The position numbers and the translations under genes were made by a program. From positions 21,398,969 to 21,462,968 of the forward strand of contig CM033752.1 of assembly GCA_019671005.1 (NCBI GenBank): a stretch of DNA of 64,000 bases, written 5' to 3'. The notes beneath the pieces are model-generated. The model did not search any database. It was not told where the DNA came from and saw only the letters and a program-made list of their open reading frames with translations. This stretch comes from Hibiscus mutabilis. Taxonomy: Eukaryota; Streptophyta; Magnoliopsida; Malvales; Malvaceae. Each line of letters opens with the position of its first letter. Within the stretch, counting starts at the first letter, position 1. This document shows, piece by piece, positions 55,829-64,000 of the stretch.

Positions 55829-57219
55829 AAAGGGAAGAGGAATCCTCTTTGGAATGTTCGACACGAGTTACACGAGTCTTTCTCTTGATGAAGCTCCCTC
55901 AATTTGGTGCCATGTGCTTCTTCCTTTTCAGTTGTGGCTTTGAGGCAGCGGTAGAGGCCTTTACATCCTACAGAACCTCCTCAATTACCCTTGTCGACTT
56001 AGATGCGGTAAGAGCGACAGGTGCGGCAGAAGAAGCATGAGAAATGGGTGGCACATTAGTCTTGGTAGGTACTTCATCTTTAGACTCATGCGGAGTCTCG
56101 GTTCTTGCAGATTCAATATGGGCATGTGATATAGGTACTGTGGCATCGAATTGTTGGGATGGAGTAAGACAGACTAGGGGCTGGTTGGCTTTCTTTTGGG
56201 CACTTAAAACTTATTTGGGAACTCTAGATATAGTGCCAAAGAGTTGGTAGCGATGCCCTCATTGTCATCTTTATGGCTGAATCCCTGGCTCCAACATATT
56301 GCCAGAGCATCATATTTTGCTCCTCAACCCTCTCTAACTTTTGCAAAATGAGTTCCTGGTGTTGATATATCTAGGAAAGCAAAGCCACAGCATCAGCTGG
56401 CATCTGTGCGAAAGGTTTTGCCTTGGGCAACTTGGCAGCAAATATTAGTTCAGCATATTTTCTTTTGCCCTTCTCTTTTGCTTCCCTGGCAATTAATGGC
56501 CCCTACAGAGCAGGAGTGATGGTTCCCTTGCATTTATGGAGTTGTCGAAGTCGAGCTGGGGCACCTTATGCTGCAATCAAATTCTGGAGATTAGCGAAAG
56601 AAAAATTAGATTGCTACAACTCTTATCGATACACTTGCAGGTCTCATCCATGATCAGTTAACCCACATTGATTTTTCTTCCCACCATGATTGAGTGCAGC
56701 AAAACCATCATCTCCTCTGAAACTGTATTATTCTTTGTGGTCGGCGTAAGATTGGCTCTCAAAAAAATGATTCAATCCTCTCGGCTGCGGTTTCAATGCC
56801 AGCATTTTCACAATTCTCTTACCCTTAGAAGAGATAATCCACTTTGTGCCAGGTTCGCACAAATCCTTCAATATTAACTTTCTTTTAGCAGAATCCATGG
56901 ATCCAGTGAATGCCGAATGCTCTTCCCCTGCACCATCCAAACTGAATATGCGATTGACATACCCTTGTACAGTGGTAAGGTGGGTGTAGAATTTGCAAAC
57001 AATGGTGGAGTGGACCTTCCTGGGCTGTTGGCAAAAGACCTCTCAGTTATGTTTTTTGACGATGGCAAGCACTTTTGATGAATAACCCAAGCTGGGCTCA
57101 TTCTCAAATTCAAACCCTTTCTCGTAGCAAAAAGGTTTGTACATCATAATTCTCTTCGTACTTCTTCTTAGTTTTCTCGTTGAAGAAGATTTGGGGCAAG
57201 TCTGATGAAGATGTCATTG
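55829..57219 (-). pseudogene. Ath-4 env-like post-pol ORF (broken)
   Basis: The likely start is the minus-strand ATG near 57217 (MTSSSDLPQIFFNEKTKKKY). Blocks in order: LRMSPAWVIHQKCLPSS (near 57065-57110), LYKGMSIAYSVWM (near 56940-56980), LKDLCEPGTKWIISSKGKR (near 56815-56875), LKPQPRGLNHFF (near 56765-56800), an Ala-rich segment, and a basic C-terminus KRKKHMAPN and FIKRKTRVTRVEHS ending near 55829. It shares the LC-GT and LKP blocks with the Ath-1 ORF. There are several stops and frame changes. Function unknown. Confidence 0.75.
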
Positions 57220-57775
57220 AAAGAAATTGAGGGAAAATGTTGATTGATGTAAAAGATGAAAGAAAAGTTGGGTTCTTGATTTTCTTGCCGGTGCGAGAGA
57301 ATAGAAATATGAAAGATTCTTGAATAAGGGGGAGATGGGAGTTAAATAAGGAGTAATGAGGAAAGTTGGGTTGGTTTAAAATGAAGTTAATGGAGGTAAT
57401 GATATCATGGCAGTTATGGTGTGTATGGGGTAGTAGGATAATGTTACGTTTGGGGGAGTGGGATTTGACGGCGTGAGAAATCAAGCTTGGTTAAAATATG
57501 GAAAATTTTCAAAGTTTGAAAAATTTTAACCTAGGCGGTGACTAGGGTTTCTCACTCAGTAAAAAGTACTCTCATTGGGCCTTATCTGAAAACGTCCACG
57601 TGCTATCTAGATTCGTGATGATGTGCGTCTGAATGCCAGCCTGTCCTGGCATACTGCCATGGCCAAATAACCTGTACTAACACTCATAAAAACCTTTCAA
57701 AATAGAAAAAAACTAAAATAAATAAACCAAAATACACAAACAAAAATAATTATCCTAACTATTTACAATGATCAG
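57220..57775 (-). other. Ath-4 spacer between pol and env-like ORF
   Basis: The spacer is non-coding, with A-rich runs near 57710-57750 on +. Nothing else was recognised. Confidence 0.55.
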
Positions 57776-59000
57776 ACTGTGTTGACAAAACCACTGAATC
57801 TCTACCAGAAGAATGGTCTCCTTGGCATTACTCTTTCTTCCCAATAGTGTTTCAGCCTTTAGCCATTCACTTTGAACGTTGTCGGTTTTCAATTCCTTGA
57901 TATCTACTACTCCATGAGCATAAGGCTTAAAGAACTTCAAAGGGTCCTGACCATCTAGACTTGAGTGTACCTAGAAACAATTTAAACCTTAAATTGAACA
58001 ACATTTTTTGCCCTAATTCAAACTGTCTTGGCAAAATTCTATTGTCATGCCACCTCTTTGTTCTTTCTTTATAAAGCATGGCATTTTCATAGGCTTGTGC
58101 TCAAAATTCCTCCAACTCATTCAGATCGACCAAGTGTTTCTCATCAGCGGCCTTTTTTTCCAAGTTCAACTATTTGGTTGCCCAATAAGTTCAGTGTTCT
58201 AATTCTACTGGCAAAAAGCATGACTTCCCAAATACAAGCTTGTATGGGGAGGTCCCTAATGGTGTTTTGAGATTGTTTTGTATGCCTACAAAGAATCATC
58301 TAGCCTCAAAGACTATTCCTTCCGAGTTGGATTCACAGTCTTTTCCAAGATATTCTTGATTTCCTTGTTTGAATTTTTTTCCTCGCCATTTGTTTGAGGA
58401 TGGTAGGCAGTGGCAATTCTTTTATGGATTCCGTACCTACACAGAGCTCTACTAATTAAATGACATTTAAAATGGGTACCTTCATCATGTATGATTACTC
58501 TGGGGGCACCAAATCTGGTAAAGATATGCTTTTGTAAAAACTTGGCTATAGCCTTGGCATCATTTGTAGGGAGAGCAACAGCTTCAATCCATTTTGATGC
58601 GTAATCCACTGCCACAAGTATATATAAATTTCCAAATAATGTGAGAAAATGACCCATAAAGTCTATCATTCACTCATCAAATAGCTCCACAGGTATGATA
58701 TTCTAAACAAGCAATTGATGTCTGCAGGAAATATTTCTAGCACTTATCATATTTCTTAGCAAAATAATGGGCGACCTTGAGTAACATTAGCTAGAAAAAT
58801 CCTAAATGTAGCACCTTGGTTGTTATCTTCATTCTAGCAAATTAACCTTCATATGGTGCTGCATGGCAAAGTTGAAGAATGTTTTGTTGCTCATCCTCTG
58901 GCAGATAACGATAAATGATATGGTCAGCACAATGTTTAAATAAGAATGACTCATCCCAATAGTATTTCCAGACATCCCTAAAAAATCACTTCCTGGCATT
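57776..59000 (-). pseudogene. Ath-4 integrase (broken, catalytic Glu replaced)
   Basis: In minus-strand order: a heavily decayed zinc-binding domain (58730-58960), core Asp in IDFMGHFLTLFGN (near 58655), Asp in IHDEGTHFKCH (near 58480), and then HPQTNGEEKNSNKEIK (near 58350-58400). There the third catalytic position is Lys and two neighbours are also changed. The core is a 118-codon open frame (58313-58669). The C-terminal HGVVDIKELKTDN block is at 57880-57920. The Asp block IHDEG also departs from the usual SDRG form. Confidence 0.85.
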
Positions 59001-59540
59001 ACTTGAAAAATCTAGTAGTAATATTTTGCTGACCAAGTAGTTGACTATGTTAGCATACCATAGAATGATAATGGTTGTTAGTAAATATTCGTCAGGGAAA
59101 TCATCTCTAAAATTAGTGGTATGGCCATCCTCATGGTGGTGCTCTAATCAAGACAAATGATCATCCACCAGGTTCTCACTCCCCTTCTTATCTTGTATCT
59201 CGAGATCAAACTCTTGCAACAAGAGTTTTCTTGGCCAGAATGTATTTAATTGCCGAGTGGTCTGTATATGCCACAACTTTACTACTACCAAGTAAGATCT
59301 AAATTTGTCAAAAGTAAAGACATTTGCAAAACTCATTCTCAGTGGTTATGTAGTTAAGCTGAGCTTCATTCAAAGTCTAGCTAGCATAATATATGGTATG
59401 GAAAATTTTGCCACGCCTCTGTCCTAGCACAGCTCCAATGACATAGTCGTTGACATTGCAATGAGCTCGAATGGCTTATTCCAATATGTTTCCATGACTA
59501 TGGGAGCATTAATTAACCTGTTTTTCAGTTCCTGAAAAGC
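59001..59540 (-). pseudogene. Ath-4 RNase H (broken)
   Basis: The minus strand reads FTFDKFRSYLVVVKLWHIQT (near 59265-59325) and QEFDLEIQDKKGSENLVDDH (near 59155-59215), with the upstream half (59340-59500) in other frames with stops. The homologous parts are 46227-46701 in Ath-3. Confidence 0.8.
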
Positions 59541-60450
59541 TTTCAAACAAGAGCCATTAAATGAAAACGTGGTCTTTTTCCCAAAAGTAAGCATAAAGGT
59601 TTAGAAATTTTTGAAAAATCCTTAATAAAGCATCGATAGAAACCTGCATGCCCCAAGAAACTTCTAATACCTTTGACACTTGTGGGTGGTGGCAATTGTT
59701 TGATTACCTCTACCTTTGTTTTTTCTACTTTCAGTCCCTTCTTGGTCACTTTATGTTCGAGAATTATGCCCTCCTTCACCATGAAGTGGCATTTTTCCCA
59801 GTTCAAGACCAAGTTAGTCTCCATACATCCCTGAAGAACAAGTTCCAAACTACTAAGGCATTCCTCGAAGGTTTTGCCGAAGACTAAGAAGTCATCCATA
59901 AAGACTTCTAAGTTATTCTCGATCATATCTGAGAAAATTGACATCATGCATCATTGAAACGTTGCTAGGGCATTACACAATCCAAAATGCATCCTTCTGA
60001 AGACTAATGTCCCATATGGACAGGTGAATGTAGTTTTCTCTTGATCTTCTAGAGCAATGGCTATTTGATTGTAGCCCGAATAACCGTCTAGGAAGTAATA
60101 AAATGCTTTCCTTGCCAATCTGTCCAATATCTGATCAATGAAGGGCAATGGAAAGTGATCCTTTTGGGTGGCATTATTTTGCTTCCTATAATCTATGCAC
60201 AACCTTCAGCCTGTTACTGTCCTCGAGAGGATCAGTTCATTCTTGTTATTCTGAACCACAATCATTCCACCCTTTTTTTGGCACACATTGCAGCGTGCTA
60301 ACCCATGAGCTATTAGAAATAGGATAATTATCCCAGCATATAGCCATTTTATGACTTCTTTATTGACTACCTCCTTCATGTTTGAATTCAGTCCCCTCTG
60401 GGCCTCGATTGTTTTGCCAGGGTAATCCTTCAAAATAATTTTGTACATGT
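59541..60450 (-). pseudogene. Ath-4 reverse transcriptase (stops, catalytic Asp pair kept)
   Basis: Minus-strand blocks: KEVIKWLYAGIIILF (near 60315-60360), CIDYRKQNNATQKDHFPLPF (near 60140-60200), YYFLDGYSGYNQIAIALEDQ (near 60050-60110), CPYGTLVFRRMHFGLCNALA (near 59960-60025) and the active site FMDDFLVFG (near 59880-59905). FMDD is intact, unlike Ath-3 and Tek-C. WEKCHFMVKEGIILEHKVTK (near 59745-59805) and FLGHAGFYRCFIKDFSKI (near 59600-59660) follow. Stops fall at 60206 and between 59947 and 59951. Confidence 0.9.
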
Positions 60451-61405
60451 AGATTGTTAGGCTTATCCCTCGGATATCAACTAGGGTTCATCCCAATGCT
60501 TGCTTGTGATTGCTTAGTGTCTCCAGAAACCTTTACTTTTGGTCCTTGGTCAAATCAACAGCAATGATTACTGGCAAAGTGGAGTTGTTTCCTAGGTAAG
60601 TATACTTGAAGTGGCTTGGCAAAGGTTTCAACTCTAATTTTGGTGGCTCCTCAATAAAAGGTTTGGGTGCCTTGATTTCTCTGCTAGCCATCTCAAGTGG
60701 CTCAGGTCTCCTATAATAACTCATGACCTCATTCAACATGGTCGTCTCTTCAGATTCTTCACTCATCATATCTTTATATTTTAGTTCCATGGCATCATCA
60801 TCTGAGTCTTGGAAAATCTATGCTATGTCAACATTGAAAATAGACTCTATCAACCCAACATATTGGCATTCCTCATGTTCATCTGCACACTTAAGATCTT
60901 GAAAAACGTTAAATGTAACCTGTTGGTCATTCATACGTATAGTAAGTTCACCTTTCTGAACATCAATTAAAGTCCTACTCGTGGCAAGAAATGGTCTTAC
61001 CAAAATGATTGGGACATTAACATCAGCCTCATATTCTAAAATAATAAACTTAGATGGGAATATAAATTTATCTACCTTTACTGACACATCTTCAATCTTA
61101 CCATTGAGATATGCATAAGATCAGTTTACCAGCTACAGTGTTACTGTGCTAGGCCTTGCTTCAATACCAAGTTTTTTGAAAACTGACATTGGCATCAAAT
61201 TGATGTTGGCTCCTAAGTCGCACAACGTTTTACCCATGAATCTATTTCCAATTGTGCAGGGCATAGTGAAACTTCCCGAATCTTTTAGTTTTAGTGGCAA
61301 TCTATTGGTTATCACTACACTGCATCTTTTAGTGAGAGCGACAGTCACGAAATCACCCAGCTTCTTCTTTTTGGACAAGATGTCCTCCATGAATTTGACT
61401 TAGTT
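60451..61405 (-). pseudogene. Ath-4 aspartic protease and pol linker (broken)
   Basis: On the minus strand KKLGDFVTVALTKRCS (near 61330-61375) leads to the active site CDLGANINLMP (near 61190-61225), where Ath-2 has CDLGAS: Ser is replaced by Asn. A gap in the frame near 61090-61130 is followed by KVDKFIFPSKFIILEYEADV and PIILVRPFLATSRTLIDV (near 60960-61015). The linker 60533-60790 ends YTYLGNNSTLPVIIAVDL. It is close to Ath-2 over its whole length. Confidence 0.85.
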
Positions 61406-63063
61406 GGGCATTTGTTCGAGAGCTTCTACTAATGGTATGTTAATCTGCAGTTGTTTAAGAACTTTCAAGAAGCACTTAAACTACTGATCTTGCTTGTATT
61501 TCTGAAGCCTTTGTGAAAAAGTTGGTGGCAGATAGGCAAATGATGGTTTTGCTCTTTTTGCCGAAGTGGTGTTGGCATTAGATTGAGGTCTGGCATTATC
61601 AGTGCTCGCCTCCGTTTCCTTGGATTCATCTATTGGTACTATCTTCTGATCTTGGCAAATAGTTGGCTATTTGACAAGTGTTTCATTCTTGCATCGTTTT
61701 CCACTCTAGAGACTGACTACTTTACATTGTTCTCTCCTCTTTTACCGAGCATCCTCTGTATCACTTGGCAAATTTCCATGGGTTCTGTGACTGAGTGCGT
61801 TGGCAATCTGTCCTAGCTGGACCTTAAGCTCTGCATAGATGCTGCTAAACTCTGAACAGCCACATCATTTAACTCCATATACTCTATTAGAGCATTCTCC
61901 TGAGTAAATCTCTACCCTGGATAGAAATTATTTCATGATTTCTGTGGCATCAAATTCTAGTTGAAACCTGGTGATGCATTACCGTTCTGACGCTATGCAT
62001 TAAATTGATTACCTCCCTGAATTTCCCATGAAAAGTTTGGATGTTGCTTCCATCTTGTATTATAAGTATTGAAACAAAGGGTTAAAATTACAATTGAAAT
62101 TGCCAACAAAATTTATCGATTCTGGGTTTGTTGGGCATTCTTCCACATTATGGTCCTCTCTACAAATAGTGCATAATGGTTCTAATGCCTTCACTTCTCG
62201 GACTTCTGTTGGTTTTTGCATTGTTTTCACAATATTAGTGAGGTTGGGAATTTGAGCATTAATGGATGACAATGCATCAAACTCTAATTTCTTGACGGTT
62301 TTTGTCCCGAATCCCAATCTGGCAGTAGGGTACTAAAGATCATTGGTGGAAATCCTTTTAAGGATGTCATATGCCTCTGTGTAATTCTTTTCTAGCAATG
62401 AACCATTTGCCGAAGCATCAACAACAGTCCTAGCATAATCATTGAGTCCGTTATAAAAGGACTGGGGTCAACGTAGGAAATCCATGCATTGGACATCTTC
62501 TCAACATGTCTTTAAAATACTCCCAATCATCATACAAAGTCTCATTATCAGCCTGCCTAAAAGTAATGATTTCACTCCGTAGCTTGGAATTAAGTTTAGG
62601 GGGCTGGAATCTCAGCAGAAACTTCTGGCATAATTCTTCCCACGAATTAACTAAACCAGGTGGCAAAGAAATTAGCCACAATTTTGCTCTATCTCTCAAT
62701 GAAAATGAGAATAGTCTCAACTTCACTATCTCTTCAGCCACATCAGGTTGTTGAAATAGTTGACAAACCTCCATGAATTGCATCAAGTGTTGCCTTGGGT
62801 CTCTAGTAGGTGATCCATCAAACTGACCTACATTCAATAGCGTCTGAATCATTACCAATTTAAGTTCAAAATTAGATGTATTTACCTTTGGACCAATCAG
62901 TCCTGGCATCAAATTATCCATATTTGGTGCCAAGTGTTATTTGACAGGTCTTTCGTCAAGATTTTCTGTAGCGACAGTAGGAGAGGGTGGTATCCCATCA
63001 TGCATTGTTGGATTCACCTCATTGTTTAGGACACCATCTACTCTACCATTACCATTTAGAGCC
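61406..63063 (-). pseudogene. gag: Ath-4 gag and linker (broken)
   Basis: The start is the minus-strand ATG near 63063 (MALNGNGRV). The capsid has NLMPGLIGPKVNTSNFEL (near 62860-62915), PTRDPRQHLMQFMEVCQLFQ (near 62750-62810), PPGLVNSWEELCQKFLLRF (near 62610-62665) and WEYFKDMLRRCPMHGFP (near 62475-62525), in a 160-codon open frame. After a frame change come the YNGLND segment (near 62440), the knuckle CTICREDHNVEEC (near 62130-62170) with its C, C, H, C spacing intact, and a Gln/Asn-rich tail in broken frames. The layout matches Ath-2. Confidence 0.87.
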
Positions 63064-63226
63064 ATTTCTTAAAGTTTTCTTTTTAACCTGCTTCAGGTTC
63101 TTTCAATCTCTAGGTCGTATAATAAATCTTACTTCGCAGTGCGACTCTTGGTCATACACCAACAAAACAAAATAAGTAAAATAAACAAAAATAAGTAAAA
63201 ATAAAAAACAATCAATTTTGTTTTAA

Positions 63227-63248
63227 TCCCTGACAACAGCACCAAAAA
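63227..63248 (-). promoter_or_regulatory. Ath-4 primer binding site
   Basis: Minus strand TTTTGGTGCTGTTGTCAGGG lies next to the LTR end. It is a decayed Athila site of the tRNA-Asp type. Confidence 0.75.
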
Positions 63249-63250
63249 AT

Positions 63251-64000
63251 TGTCGATTGACTAACGCTTGGCAAATGATTGATGAAAATAATGTAAATAT
63301 GCTAGTAAACTATGCCAAGATTAGGTCTTTTTGCGTACAAGTATACATGGTCAGCAAGTAATACATCAGTAAGCTGAGTATCATATCCACAGTGATTGTC
63401 CAAGAATTAAATGCCTCAATAATTACTTGTGGATTGGAACAATTGAGTTGGTAATTGAGATTGGATTTTAATTAAGAAAAATAACTAAAGGAAATTGAAG
63501 TAAGAATTAAGGCGTATTGGCAAACAATTGTATCAAAATGATGGATTGACGTTGGCAAGGGATGTATGAATTTCACGCTAACAAAGACAAAAATTATTAA
63601 TGTTCAACCTCGATTTTATTGCCGAGCAGATTTTAAATTATCATCGCCTCTGTCGATGGAAATACTCTAACTTAATTATGATTAACACCTATATGTCTAT
63701 AGTGATGTTTCCCAATAATTAACTTGGTAAAGATTTAATCTTTAACTCCTAAGGGGTAGGTTCACTTCCGAAGTAAGCTCATCTACTTGAACATCTTTTG
63801 TCGAAGTTTCTCTTCTTAGTATTTGGCAATTAATCCTTATCTTCTAAGTCTGCTAAGATATTAAGGGATAATGAGCATTTAACGCCAGCTGTCGTATAAC
63901 ATAAAATTTGATAAATGTAAACGCTAGCAAAATAGACAATAATGCCAAGGCATTCAATTATTAAAAACCCAAAAGCTAAGCGTTCATCACAAAACACCCC
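63251..64000 (-). repeat. Ath-4 5' LTR, cut by the window edge
   Basis: Its minus-strand end CGTTAGTCAATCGACA abuts the PBS. The 750 bases present repeat 53326-54075 in the same order with scattered changes. The outer half is beyond the window. Confidence 0.88.

Larger units (their letters stand above)
53326..64000 (-). mobile_element. Ath-4: Athila-type element, 5' LTR running off the window
   Basis: On the minus strand: 5' LTR (63251 to the edge), PBS, gag, protease, RT, RNase H, integrase, env-like ORF, PPTs and 3' LTR (53326-54755). It is the same family as Ath-2 by LTR and Gag. It is broken throughout, but its RT keeps both active-site Asp residues. Confidence 0.92.

Overview
This window is plant nuclear DNA, almost certainly from a eudicot. 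It is a nest of decayed LTR retrotransposons with no recognisable intact host gene. The plant assignment rests on Ty3/gypsy lineages known only from plants (Athila-type elements with a post-pol env-like ORF, and Tekay/Del-type chromoviruses), on a TRIM element, on hAT-type MITEs, and on plant-type telomere-like TTTAGGG motifs. Names used here: Ath-1 to Ath-4 are the Athila-type elements; Tek-0 and Tek-A to Tek-D are copies of one Tekay-type family with unusually long LTRs of about 3.4-3.5 kb.

Layout: 1-1301 is the end of a Tek LTR (Tek-0), whose body lies left of the window and which interrupts the gag of Ath-1 (1302-8002, + strand; gag, protease, a pol stub, env-like ORF, 3' LTR). 8003-13238 holds small elements in otherwise featureless DNA: a probable copia-like LTR (8581-9695) carrying a 279-bp MITE with telomere-like repeats, a 930-bp non-autonomous hAT-like element (10987-11916), and a 337-bp MITE (12459-12795). 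Ath-2 (+) runs from 13239 and is cut at 17434 by Tek-A (-, complete 3.5-kb LTR plus integrase and RNase H). Tek-A is itself cut in its RT active-site region by Tek-B (-), whose LTR contains a complete 455-bp TRIM. Tek-B ends abruptly at 28976, where it is joined head to head with the middle of a Tek-C LTR (+). Tek-C has gag, protease, RT, RNase H, integrase with a chromodomain-like tail, and a truncated 3' LTR. After about 660 bp of unassigned DNA comes an inverted LTR fragment (Tek-D, 37477-39197), forming a long inverted repeat with the Tek-C 3' LTR. Ath-3 (40238-51463, -) is full length with two LTRs, PBS, PPT and probable remnants of a target site duplication. An AT-rich foldback region follows (52752-53255), then Ath-4 (53326 to past the window end, -), closely related to Ath-2.

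Within each element the order of parts is the normal one (LTR, PBS, gag, protease, RT, RNase H, integrase, then in the Athila type the env-like ORF, PPT, LTR). Every coding part carries stops or frameshifts, and several have lost a catalytic residue, so none looks autonomous. Many stops sit where one C-to-T or G-to-A change would make them, as expected from deamination of methylated cytosine. I found no new enzymatic or defence system. The most distinctive features are a CpG-containing palindromic repeat field kept in every Tek LTR that covers the region, the telomere-like MITE, the TRIM, and the inverted junctions around Tek-B, Tek-C and Tek-D. All boundaries and identities are by eye from the sequence.
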